Assembly: GCA_965217135.1 (NCBI GenBank)
Contig: OZ244249.1
Coordinates: 4,278,001-4,342,000, forward strand
DNA: 64,000 bases
DNA from: HXMU1420-2 sp017643305
GTDB lineage: Bacteria; Pseudomonadota; Alphaproteobacteria; Rhodobacterales; Rhodobacteraceae
Direction of reading: 5' to 3'
This document shows positions 26,187-34,419 of this stretch, piece after piece. Both the position numbers and the translations under genes were made by a program. Numbering within the stretch: position 1 is the stretch's first letter; each line of letters starts with the position of its first letter. Below the pieces are notes generated by a model. The model ran no database searches, had not been told where the DNA came from, and worked only from the letters and a program-made list of their open reading frames with translations.

Positions 26187-27011
26187 ATGAGGTCGATGGT
26201 GAAAAAAGAGTTGCGCGGTCGTATGACCAAGGATGGGATCCGCATTTACGAAACCGGTGACTTTGCCGGTATGCATGTTGCGGGTGCCCTGACGGCACGC
26301 ATTCTGGATGACATCGCCGAGCATGTCTTTGTCGGCCAAACAACCGAAGCCATTGATGGTGAAATTGAGCGGATGGTGAACGAAGCGGGCGCAGCCTCAG
26401 CCACAATCGGCTACAAAGGTTACAAGCACGCCAGCTGTATTTCCGTAAACCACGTTGTCTGCCACGGTATTCCCGGATCGAAGTCGCTGAAAGACGGCGA
26501 CATCTTGAACATCGATGTCACCGTCATCGTCGATGGCTGGTATGGCGACTCCAGCCGCATGTATGTGGCGGGCAAGCTGAGCCGCAAGGCCGATCGACTG
26601 ATCGAGGTCACGCATGATGCGCTCATGCTGGGAATCGAACAGGTGCGCCCTGGCAATACGTTTGGCGATATCGGCAACGCGATCCAGGGCTATGTCGAAG
26701 CACAACGCATGAGCGTCGTGCGCGATTTCTGCGGTCACGGTCTGGGCCGTGTGTTCCACGCTCCGCCGAATGTCCTGCACTATGGACGTCCGGGGACCGG
26801 CGCAGTGCTGGAAGAAGGTATGTTTTTTACCATCGAACCGATGGTCAACCTGGGCCGTCCGGAAACCAAAACCCTGTCAGACGACTGGACCGCCGTGACG
26901 CGGGACAAATCCCTGTCTGCACAGTTTGAACATTCTGTTGGGGTTACGGCAAATGGCGTGGACATCTTCACTCTGTCGCCGGGCGATAAGTTTCACCCGA
27001 CCTACGGCTGA
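26187..27011 (+). CDS. map: Methionine aminopeptidase, type I
   Basis: A 274-residue metallopeptidase that removes the initiator methionine from nascent proteins. The metal ligands are visible: DILNIDVTVIVDGWYGDSSR carries the two Asp, GHGLGRVFHAPPNVLHYG the His, FFTIEPMVNLG the first Glu and QFEHSVGVT the second. ATGs at 26187 and 26196 are both possible; GAGG lies four bases before the second, while the first adds MRS. An essential housekeeping gene, same strand as sfsA. Confidence 0.95.
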   Translation: MRSMVKKELRGRMTKDGIRIYETGDFAGMHVAGALTARILDDIAEHVFVGQTTEAIDGEIERMVNEAGAASATIGYKGYKHASCISVNHVVCHGIPGSKSLKDGDILNIDVTVIVDGWYGDSSRMYVAGKLSRKADRLIEVTHDALMLGIEQVRPGNTFGDIGNAIQGYVEAQRMSVVRDFCGHGLGRVFHAPPNVLHYGRPGTGAVLEEGMFFTIEPMVNLGRPETKTLSDDWTAVTRDKSLSAQFEHSVGVTANGVDIFTLSPGDKFHPTYG

Positions 27012-27199
27012 TCAGCTTCATTATCAGACAGGGCCTTCGGGCGCAGCAGCGTCAACAGAAGGGTTTCACCGTTGCAGGGTGTAACCGCATCATGAATGAA
27101 CACCGGTGGCCGCCGTTTAACAGGTAGCGCGGTGCGGGCTTGCGGAGTCGGTACAGCCGACCACGACAAGAACCAGGGGGCGTTGAACGCGTGAGCCAT
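27002..27199 (-). CDS. Possible small hypothetical protein
   Basis: A 65-residue frame in the gap between map and the HAD gene, overlapping the map stop by ten bases on the opposite strand. It contains PVFIHDAVTPCNGETLLLTL, which is protein-like, but no family is recognised and no strong ribosome binding site is obvious. It may be a remnant or chance. Confidence 0.25.
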   Translation of the reverse strand: MAHAFNAPWFLSWSAVPTPQARTALPVKRRPPVFIHDAVTPCNGETLLLTLLRPKALSDNEADQP

Positions 27200-27238
27200 A
27201 ACGGCAAGCTAACGTGACCCCGCGCGTCTGCAAACGGT

Positions 27239-27880
27239 CTAAAGACCCACCCGCTCAGGTATCTCGCTCATATGTCGGATGATCTCCGCCCCCTGATCGC
27301 TCAGCCGGACGCCGTCACCCTCAGCCACATAAGCCAGGCAGCGCATGCCCGCTCGGATCGCAGCAGTAACACCTGCCAGGCTGTCTTCGATCACAACGCA
27401 ATGGGCCGGGTCGACGCCATGTCGTTCGGCGGCGATCAGATACAGGTCGGGGTCAGGCTTGGCCACGCCCAGCGTGTGAGCAGAATAGATCGCACCATCA
27501 AACCGATTCCACAGTCCGGTCTGGCCCAGTGTGATGGTCATCTTTTCTTCACTGCCGTTGGAGCAGACGCAGAAGGGGATGCCAAGCGCTTCGAGCCGGT
27601 CCAGCACCCCAGGGATACCTGCGATCACATCAACCCCTTCAGTCAGCCGGGCATATAGCTGGGCGTAAATCTCATCAATCCAGTCATCCGGCAACTGCGC
27701 GCCCATAGTGCGGGCTTTTTCACCCACCATGGCCATGGTGCCGCCGATAAACTGCGCCTCACAGTCTTCCGGCGTCATCGGCAACCCGTGGCCCGAAAGG
27801 TTTTTGGCCAACACAATGTTGCTGGGACCTTCGCTGTCTACAAGAACACCGTCGCAATCAAATAGGATCAGCTCAGCCAT
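27239..27880 (-). CDS. HAD-superfamily hydrolase, subfamily IA
   Basis: A 213-residue HAD phosphatase of the phosphoglycolate-phosphatase-like group. Motif I LILFDCDGVLVDSEG holds the nucleophile Asp and acid Asp near residues 8-10. Motif II is FCVCSNGSEEK and motifs III/IV are GVAKPDPDLYLIAAERHGV and CVVIEDSLAGVTAA. The ATG at 27880 begins the conserved region, and the gene overlaps the rsmD stop by eight bases. The substrate is probably a small sugar phosphate, unspecified. Confidence 0.9.
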   Translation of the reverse strand: MAELILFDCDGVLVDSEGPSNIVLAKNLSGHGLPMTPEDCEAQFIGGTMAMVGEKARTMGAQLPDDWIDEIYAQLYARLTEGVDVIAGIPGVLDRLEALGIPFCVCSNGSEEKMTITLGQTGLWNRFDGAIYSAHTLGVAKPDPDLYLIAAERHGVDPAHCVVIEDSLAGVTAAIRAGMRCLAYVAEGDGVRLSDQGAEIIRHMSEIPERVGL

Positions 27881-28430
27881 CTGCACCCCGCTGGAAAATC
27901 GTGACATGTGTGTCGCCGTATCTACGAGCGTCTTGAACCACAAAATCCTCGAACGGCGGCTTTTCGCTGCTGTCTTCCCAAACAATCCACGCGTCCGGCG
28001 TGATCCAGCCTCCGGCCAGCACTGCAGCCATGGCCTTCTCACCCAGACCCTTGCCATAGGGCGGATCAAGGAAAACTAGATCGCAGGCTGCATCGGGGTT
28101 CGGCCCCAGTCGGGTCGCATCCCGTCGGATCAGCCGGGTGGCGTCCGCCCCGGTCAGCGCGATGTTTTCGCCGATCAGCCCCTGCGCCTTACGCCCGTTT
28201 TCCACGAAGATCACCGATGCCGCGCCACGCGACAGCGCCTCCAACCCCAGCGCGCCGGTGCCCGCAAACAGGTCCAGCACCCGCGCGCCTTCCAGCACAT
28301 CCATGCTGTTCAAAACGTTGAACAGGCTTTCACGCACCCTGTCAGATGTTGGACGCAGATGCGCCGCAGGGTCGCCTTTGCCCAGTGCGGCCAGTCGCCT
28401 TCCGCGAAATCGGCCGGCGACGATCCTCAC
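27873..28430 (-). CDS. rsmD: 16S rRNA (guanine(966)-N(2))-methyltransferase RsmD
   Basis: A 185-residue RsmD that methylates N2 of G966 in 16S rRNA. The N-terminus MRIVAGRFRGRRLAAL and RPTSDRVRESLFNVL are characteristic; the SAM loop is VLDLFAGTGALGLEALSRGA and the catalytic tetrapeptide is in LVFLDPPYGKGLGEKA. Length is normal. The start at 28430 overlaps the preceding flavoprotein stop (ATGA), and the 3' end overlaps the HAD gene, giving a three-gene operon. Confidence 0.93.
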   Translation of the reverse strand: MRIVAGRFRGRRLAALGKGDPAAHLRPTSDRVRESLFNVLNSMDVLEGARVLDLFAGTGALGLEALSRGAASVIFVENGRKAQGLIGENIALTGADATRLIRRDATRLGPNPDAACDLVFLDPPYGKGLGEKAMAAVLAGGWITPDAWIVWEDSSEKPPFEDFVVQDARRYGDTHVTIFQRGADG

Positions 28431-29632
28431 GCTTTCAGCAGCGGTTTCAGGTCTGCGGCAGGATCGGCCAGCACATCCTTGGGCGCGGTTTTGCCCGCCT
28501 CGATGAGCCGCTTGCCAATCATGTATCCGCGCGGGTCGTTCATGGCGTCGACCGCCAGCAGTGCATCGCCCTTGAAGTACCAGAAGCTTGCGCTGCCATC
28601 ACTCACGCGGGACACGACGGAATCGTAGCCTGCATTCAGCCCGGCAATCTGCAGTTTCACATCGTACTGGTCTGACCAGAACCAAGGCTTGGCAACGTAT
28701 GGTTTTTCCGCGCCCATCATGTTGTCCGCAACAATTTCGGCCTGGTCGATCGCGTTGGGCACGCTTTCCAAACGGATCCGTTCGCCCTTGTACGGGAAAG
28801 ACGCACAATCGCCCGCTGCCCAGATGCTCAGGTCCGAGGTGCGGCCGAACTCATCAACACGAATGCCATTGTCCAGTTCCAGCCCTGCCGCTTCGGCCAG
28901 CTCGGTCGCGGGCGAAATCCCTATGCCAACGATCACCACATCCACTGGCAATTCGGTCCCATCCGCCAGGATCGCCGCTGTTACGTGATCTTCCCCTAGC
29001 AGCCGGTCCAGCCCGGTTGCTTCGCGGATTTCCACTCCCCGCCCAACATGCAGCGCGCGGAAGTAATCAGAGGTTTCCGGCGCTGCGACCCGTTGCAGAA
29101 TGCGATCCGCCATTTCGATAATCGTGACAGACATGCCGCGCTTGCAGGCCACCGCAGCAGCCTCCAACCCGATATAGCCACCGCCGACAATCAGTGCACG
29201 CGCACCTTCGCAAAACGCGGGCTCCATTGCGTCAACATCCGCCAGCGTCCGAACCACATGCACACCGCCCAGCGCCCCGCCTATGGCCGGGGGCAATTGC
29301 CGGGGCACCGATCCGGTGGTTAGTGCCAGTTGGTCATAGCCAAACTGCTTGCCGCCTGCGATCACGACCTTGTTGGATCGGTCGATAGACACAGCGGTTT
29401 CACTGAGGTGCAAGTCAATCCCATTTTCAGCATAGAAACTTTCGGGGCGCAGATAGAGTCGTTCCAACGCCATGTCCCCCAGCAGATACGCCTTGGACAG
29501 TGGCGGGCGCTGATAAGGGGGGGCGGATTCTTCACCAATAAGCGTGATGCCACCTTCATAGCCGTTTTTCCGCAACTTGGCGACCAACGATGATCCGGCC
29601 TGCCCTGCTCCGACTACAACAATTTGGCTCAT
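28427..29632 (-). CDS. FAD-dependent ferredoxin/rubredoxin reductase-like protein
   Basis: A 401-residue NAD(P)H:ferredoxin reductase-type flavoprotein of the putidaredoxin-reductase group. FAD motif QIVVVGAGQAGSSLVAKLRK is at the N-terminus, APPYQRPPLSKAYLLGD follows, NAD motif ALIVGGGYIGLEAAAVACKR is central, and WAAGDCASFPY marks the second FAD contact. The C-terminal reductase domain (KPWFWSDQYDVKLQIAGL) is present. Electron acceptor unknown. First gene of the operon with rsmD and the HAD gene; divergent from the peroxiredoxin gene. Confidence 0.9.
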   Translation of the reverse strand: MSQIVVVGAGQAGSSLVAKLRKNGYEGGITLIGEESAPPYQRPPLSKAYLLGDMALERLYLRPESFYAENGIDLHLSETAVSIDRSNKVVIAGGKQFGYDQLALTTGSVPRQLPPAIGGALGGVHVVRTLADVDAMEPAFCEGARALIVGGGYIGLEAAAVACKRGMSVTIIEMADRILQRVAAPETSDYFRALHVGRGVEIREATGLDRLLGEDHVTAAILADGTELPVDVVIVGIGISPATELAEAAGLELDNGIRVDEFGRTSDLSIWAAGDCASFPYKGERIRLESVPNAIDQAEIVADNMMGAEKPYVAKPWFWSDQYDVKLQIAGLNAGYDSVVSRVSDGSASFWYFKGDALLAVDAMNDPRGYMIGKRLIEAGKTAPKDVLADPAADLKPLLKA

Positions 29633-29725
29633 TGGACCTCTTCTCCCAAAATTTTGTATGGCCAGCGCCGCGCCAAAACCTATATGCCGATGATCGCGAA
29701 ACGCAATTGTTGAAAGGGAAATGGA

Positions 29726-30217
29726 ATGGCAATTTCAGTCGGGGACAAGCTTCCGGATGCAACACTTATTTATATGACGGATGAAGGTCCGGGGTCTGTT
29801 CAGCTCGCAGATAAGCTGGCAGGGCGCAAGGTGGTAATTGTTGCCGTTCCGGCTGCCTTTTCAAATACTTGCGACAAATTGCACGTACCCAGCTTCATCC
29901 GGACTAAGGCCCAATTCGATGGAAAGGGTGTCGATGAGATCATCTGCCTGTCCGTCAACGACGTATTTGTAATGCGGGCCTGGGGTGAAAGCACGGGCGC
30001 AACTGAGGCCGGTATCACGATGCTGGCGGACGCAGACGGTTCCTTTACGAAAGCCATCGGCATGGCCTTTGATGCAGCCGTCATTGGTTTCTATGGCCGG
30101 TCCGTGCGTTACGCGATGCTGGTCGAAGACGGTGTGGCCAAGATCATCCAGACCGAAGAGAAAGCCGGTGTCTGTGAAATGACATCTGGTGAGGCATTGC
30201 TGGAAAAAATGGCCTGA
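29726..30217 (+). CDS. Peroxiredoxin (Prx5 / AhpE-like hybrid type)
   Basis: A 163-residue atypical 2-Cys or 1-Cys peroxiredoxin of the Prx5 group, reducing hydrogen peroxide and organic hydroperoxides. The peroxidatic site reads VPAAFSNTCDKLHVPSF, with the catalytic Cys near residue 50; the usual Thr three residues before it is Ser. CLSVNDVFVMRAWGESTGA, then the dimer-interface region, and a second Cys in AGVCEMTSGEALLEKM are present. GAAAGGG precedes the ATG. Divergent from the flavoprotein gene with 93 bases between. Confidence 0.92.
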   Translation: MAISVGDKLPDATLIYMTDEGPGSVQLADKLAGRKVVIVAVPAAFSNTCDKLHVPSFIRTKAQFDGKGVDEIICLSVNDVFVMRAWGESTGATEAGITMLADADGSFTKAIGMAFDAAVIGFYGRSVRYAMLVEDGVAKIIQTEEKAGVCEMTSGEALLEKMA

Positions 30218-30238
30218 TAGCCAATTAGGATAACGCGT

Positions 30239-30270
30239 CCGCCGAGTCCGTCTGAGAAAGGACCCGGCGG
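30239..30270 (+). terminator. Terminator-like hairpin after peroxiredoxin gene
   Basis: CCGCCGAGTCC (30239-30249) pairs with GGACCCGGCGG (30260-30270) with one mismatch over a ten-base loop and is followed by TTCGCATTTT. It lies 22 bases after the stop and before the convergent dehydratase gene. Confidence 0.6.
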
Positions 30271-30308
30271 TTCGCATTTTGGGGTCCGTTATTTTGAGGG
30301 CCTGTCGT

Positions 30309-30602
30309 TTAGGCCATTGCATCCATCCGCGTGGCCAACGCCACATCCAGCTCGCTCAGCCCGCCAGTGTCATGGGTGGTCAGCACCACGTCCACCGTAC
30401 GATAAACGTTTGACCATTCCGGGTGATGACCCAGTATTTCGGCCTCGATTGCGACACCGGTCATCCACTGGAACGCAGTAACAAAGTTGGAAAACACGTA
30501 GGTCTTGCTGATCGCATCGCGGTCTTCGACCAGGGCCCAACCGGCCTGAAACAATGGGGTAAGCTGTTCCGCACGTTGCGCGTCAGTCAGTTTGGTAGTC
30601 AT
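30309..30602 (-). CDS. phhB: 4a-hydroxytetrahydrobiopterin dehydratase (pterin-4a-carbinolamine dehydratase)
   Basis: A 97-residue PCD/DCoH protein that dehydrates 4a-hydroxytetrahydropterin to recycle the cofactor of aromatic amino acid hydroxylases. The active-site motif is complete: IEAEILGHHPEWSNVYRTVD with the His-His pair, then VVLTTHDTGGLSELDVALA. No phenylalanine hydroxylase gene is seen in the window, and many bacteria use such proteins for molybdopterin-related repair as well. Its start overlaps the upstream FemAB-like stop (ATGA). Confidence 0.93.
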   Translation of the reverse strand: MTTKLTDAQRAEQLTPLFQAGWALVEDRDAISKTYVFSNFVTAFQWMTGVAIEAEILGHHPEWSNVYRTVDVVLTTHDTGGLSELDVALATRMDAMA

Positions 30603-31783
30603 TCCTGTTCCTCCACATGGATCTTTTTGAACGGGCCATAGGCGGTCAGGATCTCGATATCTTCTTCAACCGCGGCGCGTTCGGCTTTCAGAAATCGTTC
30701 GACAGCCTCGGCAAAGCCGGGATGGCCAATCCAATGCAGGCTGTGAGTCTGGGTTGGTAGATAGCCACGCGCCAGCTTGTGTTCACCTTGAGCACCCGCC
30801 TCGACGCGAGTCAAACCATGTTCAATGGCAAAGTCGATGGCCCGATAATAGCACAGTTCGAAGTGCAGGCAGCTGTGGTGTTCGAGACAGCCCCAATAGC
30901 GGCCAAACAGCGTTTCCCGCCCGATGAAGTTCAGCGCTCCGGCCACATAACGCCCATTCCGTTCGGCCAACACCAGCACGACGTCGTCGCGCATCGTGTC
31001 CTGCACACAGTCGAAAAATGCGCGGGTCAGATAAGGCGTGCCCCATTTCCGCGCACCGGTGTCCTGGTAGAATTGCCAGAAGGCATCCCAGTGTTCGGGT
31101 TCCAGCGCATCGCCCGTCAGCACATGGATTTCACCACCAAAGGCGTTTGCCTGTTGTCGCTCCTTGCGGATATTTTTGCGCTTGCGCGAACTCAGGCTCG
31201 CCAGGAAGTCATCAAAATCACTGTACCCGTTATTCAGCCAATGGAACTGCTGTGTCGCGCGGACCATAAGACCCATGGCTTCGCCTGCCTCCGCCTCTTC
31301 CTCGGTACAGAAGGTGGCATGCAGCGAGGACAGTTCGCTGTTAGCGGCGAGCTGCACCGCACCTTGCACGAGGGCGGACATGCCAATCTCACGATATCCC
31401 GGCCGGGTTAAGAACCGGCGTCCAGTGGCCGGGGTGAACGGTACAGCTATCTGGAGCTTGGGGTAATATCGGCCCCCCGCGCTTTCCAGCGCATGGGCCC
31501 AGTTATGGTCAAAGATGTATTCGCCCTGGGAATGGGTTTTGCCGTAGAGCGGCGCGCACGCTACCAGCTGCCCATCCAAATAGGCCGTGAGATACTGTGG
31601 CTGCCATCCCGTACCGCGCCCAACCGAGCCGCTGTCTTCCAGTGCAAGCAGAAAACGGTGCGTGGTGAACGGATCCATCGGCGCGCCATCCTCAGCCTCG
31701 GGACAGGCGCACGCATCCCAGTCGCGCGCATTGATCTGCGCGATGGAGCCGAGAACCTGAATTTCGATTTGTGCCTGATCCAT
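30599..31783 (-). CDS. FemAB-like/GNAT-fold protein (DUF482 family)
   Basis: A 394-residue member of the PF04339 family, annotated as peptidoglycan biosynthesis/recognition or GNAT-like. The recognisable signatures are YIFDHNWAHALESAGGRYYP, KLQIAVPFTPATGRRFL, SLSSRKRKNIRKERQQA and LARGYLPTQTHSLHWI. FemAB-type proteins transfer amino acids to peptidoglycan precursors from aminoacyl-tRNA; whether this branch does so is unproven. It lies between the GDPD and pterin dehydratase genes, 42 bases after the former. Confidence 0.88.
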   Translation of the reverse strand: MDQAQIEIQVLGSIAQINARDWDACACPEAEDGAPMDPFTTHRFLLALEDSGSVGRGTGWQPQYLTAYLDGQLVACAPLYGKTHSQGEYIFDHNWAHALESAGGRYYPKLQIAVPFTPATGRRFLTRPGYREIGMSALVQGAVQLAANSELSSLHATFCTEEEAEAGEAMGLMVRATQQFHWLNNGYSDFDDFLASLSSRKRKNIRKERQQANAFGGEIHVLTGDALEPEHWDAFWQFYQDTGARKWGTPYLTRAFFDCVQDTMRDDVVLVLAERNGRYVAGALNFIGRETLFGRYWGCLEHHSCLHFELCYYRAIDFAIEHGLTRVEAGAQGEHKLARGYLPTQTHSLHWIGHPGFAEAVERFLKAERAAVEEDIEILTAYGPFKKIHVEEQE

Positions 31784-31825
31784 GCCGACCTCTGACCTTT
31801 CTATCTGTGCCCGTTCCGGTCAGGA

Positions 31826-32596
31826 TCAAGCGGGGATGTCTGCCAGGTAGCCTTCGAAAGTCACGTTGTCGGCAACTGTGCGCGCCTGTGCCTCCATTTC
31901 GGGCGATTGCACGGTCCAGCATAGAACGGGGACGCCGCGCTGTTGCAGTTGCAGAACGCGGGGGCGGGTCAGGTCGGACGCCTCGTGGGAGATAAAGCTG
32001 GCCTCGACCCGGTCAAAATCGGGGATGGTTCGCAGCCGGTCACAGGTTTCGGACGACAGCGGCCACTCGGACGGATCATAGCCGTCAGTCACCAGCCCAC
32101 GGGGCAGATGCGGGCACAGCCGGGCCATTTCCGCCACGCTGTGGGGGTTGAAGGACATCAACGCGACAGGTCCGGCGTAGCCCGCCAGTGCCTGAGCTGT
32201 GGCTGCTTCAAGCACGCCGATATTGCCGCCCATCGCGCCATCCTGGTCCTTCAATTCAACCAATAGCGGCACTTTTCCATCGACCAGCGAAAGCACTTCG
32301 GCAAAGGTTGGCATACATTCTCCGTCACCGTGCAAAAGCGCGATCTGCTGCAGATCCATCAAGGTTGTTTGCCGCACGGCCCCGACTCGCCCGGTCAGGC
32401 GCAACAGGTCGTAATCATGAAATACGACAGCTACGCCATCGGCGGTTAGCTGCAGATCAATCTCAATACCATAGCCTGCCTGCATCGCCGCGCGGATGGC
32501 CGCGCGGCTGTTTTCGGACCGCTGATCGGCCACGTCATGCAACGCGCGATGAGCAATCGGGGCCCGCAGAAACGCGTCGGGCAGAACCGGTTTCAT
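31826..32596 (-). CDS. Glycerophosphodiester phosphodiesterase
   Basis: A 256-residue GDPD-family TIM-barrel enzyme hydrolysing glycerophosphodiesters to glycerol-3-phosphate and an alcohol. The catalytic residues are visible in IAHRALHDVADQRSENS (His), AGYGIEIDLQLTADGVAVVF followed by HDYDLLRLTG (Glu, Asp, His) and LLVELKDQDG. No signal peptide is seen, suggesting a cytosolic UgpQ-type role in phospholipid headgroup salvage. Start overlaps the RidA stop (ATGA at 32593-32596). Confidence 0.9.
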   Translation of the reverse strand: MKPVLPDAFLRAPIAHRALHDVADQRSENSRAAIRAAMQAGYGIEIDLQLTADGVAVVFHDYDLLRLTGRVGAVRQTTLMDLQQIALLHGDGECMPTFAEVLSLVDGKVPLLVELKDQDGAMGGNIGVLEAATAQALAGYAGPVALMSFNPHSVAEMARLCPHLPRGLVTDGYDPSEWPLSSETCDRLRTIPDFDRVEASFISHEASDLTRPRVLQLQQRGVPVLCWTVQSPEMEAQARTVADNVTFEGYLADIPA

Positions 32597-33051
32597 CGAA
32601 TCTGGAAGATCCCTTCGATTTCCACTGCGACGCCCAGCGGCAGCGCACCTGCGGAAACCGCAGACCGGGCATGACGCCCGATATCACCCAGTGCTTCTAC
32701 CAAGAAATCGGAACATCCGTTGATGACCTTGGGCTGTTCGGTGAAATCGGGGCTGGAGTTCACGAACCCAGTCAGCTTGACCACGCGCAACAGACGTGAC
32801 AGGTCACCATCACAGGCCGCCTTAACCTGGCTCAGCAGGCTGATCCCACAGGTCCGCGCCGCCGCGGCGCCTGCTGCAACATCCAGATCCGCACCGACCT
32901 TGCCAGTGATCAAACCATCTGCGTTCTGAGAGATCTGGCCAGAGACATAAAGCGTATCACCAACCTGCACGAAAGGCACATAGTTGGCCGCAGGCGCGGG
33001 GGGTGTTTCTAGCGAAATGCCAAGTTCGGCCAGCCGGTTTTCGATGCTCAT
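32593..33051 (-). CDS. RidA/YjgF-family protein
   Basis: A 152-residue RidA-superfamily protein, of the longer subgroup typical of alphaproteobacteria. VGDTLYVSGQISQNADG and GRHARSAVSAGALPLGVAVE, which carries the substrate-binding Arg and the Glu-containing end, fit enamine/imine deaminases that hydrolyse reactive 2-aminoacrylate-type intermediates. Lies 66 bases downstream of the HlyD-type adaptor gene and translationally coupled to GDPD. Confidence 0.9.
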   Translation of the reverse strand: MSIENRLAELGISLETPPAPAANYVPFVQVGDTLYVSGQISQNADGLITGKVGADLDVAAGAAAARTCGISLLSQVKAACDGDLSRLLRVVKLTGFVNSSPDFTEQPKVINGCSDFLVEALGDIGRHARSAVSAGALPLGVAVEIEGIFQIR

Positions 33052-33117
33052 GACGTCTTCTCCATTTGTCAGTCACCCGGACGCTAGCCCGCCACATCGC
33101 GATGCGAAAGACCCAAC

Positions 33118-34419
33118 TCAGCTTTCGCGGAACGCCTTGGTAAAGTAATCGCTCAGCGGCTTGACGAGATAGGCAATCGGCGATCTGTCCTGAGTGCGAA
33201 TAAACGCCTCCACCGGCATGCCGGGGATCAGAACCGTGCCTTCGGGCAGTCTTTCCGCTTCGCCATCATTCAGGGTGATTTCGGCCCGATAATATGAAAC
33301 GGATCGGGTTTCATCCTCAAACGCATCGGCCGAAATCTGCACAACCTTGCCATACAGCTCGGGCGTCTGACGCTGGTCAAATGCGGAAAAGCGCAGGATC
33401 ACGTCCTGGCCCATATGCAACTGGTCGATATGGATCGGATCCACGCGGGCAGCGATGACCAACGGGCGGTCTTGCGGCACAAGGAACAACACAGGATCAG
33501 CCGAACGGATGACGGAACGGGGCGTGTGCACCTGCAGGCCATAGACAACGCCGGACACCGGCGCAGTAATGTCCAGCCGCGCCATGCGTTCCTTGAGCGA
33601 TCGCCGCTTTTCGGCCAGCTCCAGCTCCCTATACCGCAGGTCGCGCAGGCGCGAGATAGCTTCTTCCCTGCGGACGGAGCTCATTTGGATGATCTCGATA
33701 TCGATCTCGGTGATCCGCGCCTCGGCCCGAGCCTCGCTGGCGGTCAGTTCACCGATAGTCCCGTTCAAGTTGGCCTGTTCCCGACGAAGGTTCAGAACAC
33801 GTGAGGCTTGCGCCAGCCCCTTGTCCAGCAGGGATTGCTGGTTTTCCAGTTCGCTTTCGATCAAATCCAGTTGCTGGGCCAGCGATGCCTGCTGCGCCTC
33901 GATGCCTTCGATCTGCTTCTCCATCTGCTCACGCTGCTTTTGCAGTTGCTCTATCTCCCGTTCGGTCGATTCCGTACGCGCAGCAAACAACCGCACCTGA
34001 CCGGCCACCAGATCCGCGACCTCGGGTCGACCGGCGGCAACCTCCTGCAACTCCGAGTCAAAGGTGACGTCCTCCAGTTCGTCGCGCTCGGCCTCCAGAC
34101 GCCCCCGGCGCGCCATCAGCTCATATAGCTGCCCTTCGACGATGATCAGCTCGGATTTCAACAAGTCGGAATCGAGCCGGATTAACGTGTCGCCCAATGC
34201 AACCGTGTCACCTTCGTCGACAAGAATTTCATCCACAACACCGCCATCAGGGTGTTGAACCACCTGGCGGTTGCGATCCACTTCAATTCGACCGCCGGAC
34301 ACAATGGCCCCGGCGATGGAAGTTCGAAACGCCCATGTGCCAAACCCGCCAACAAGGATAAGAACAGCGAGGGCGCCGATCATCATCGGCCAGCGCGCGG
34401 ACCATGCTGGTTTGTTCAT
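33118..34419 (-). CDS. Type I secretion periplasmic adaptor (HlyD/PrtE family)
   Basis: A 433-residue membrane-fusion protein. One N-terminal transmembrane helix (MMIGALAVLILVGGFGTWAF) is followed by a beta-barrel/lipoyl segment (GGRIEVDRNRQVVQHPDGG), a long coiled coil rich in Glu, Gln and Leu (about residues 85-260), and the HlyD C-terminal signature region ITAPVSGVVYGLQVHTPRSV and GMPVEAFIRTQDRS. It spans the periplasm between the ABC ATPase and a TolC-like porin. Start overlaps the ATPase stop (ATGA). No outer-membrane component is nearby. Confidence 0.92.
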   Translation of the reverse strand: MNKPAWSARWPMMIGALAVLILVGGFGTWAFRTSIAGAIVSGGRIEVDRNRQVVQHPDGGVVDEILVDEGDTVALGDTLIRLDSDLLKSELIIVEGQLYELMARRGRLEAERDELEDVTFDSELQEVAAGRPEVADLVAGQVRLFAARTESTEREIEQLQKQREQMEKQIEGIEAQQASLAQQLDLIESELENQQSLLDKGLAQASRVLNLRREQANLNGTIGELTASEARAEARITEIDIEIIQMSSVRREEAISRLRDLRYRELELAEKRRSLKERMARLDITAPVSGVVYGLQVHTPRSVIRSADPVLFLVPQDRPLVIAARVDPIHIDQLHMGQDVILRFSAFDQRQTPELYGKVVQISADAFEDETRSVSYYRAEITLNDGEAERLPEGTVLIPGMPVEAFIRTQDRSPIAYLVKPLSDYFTKAFRES

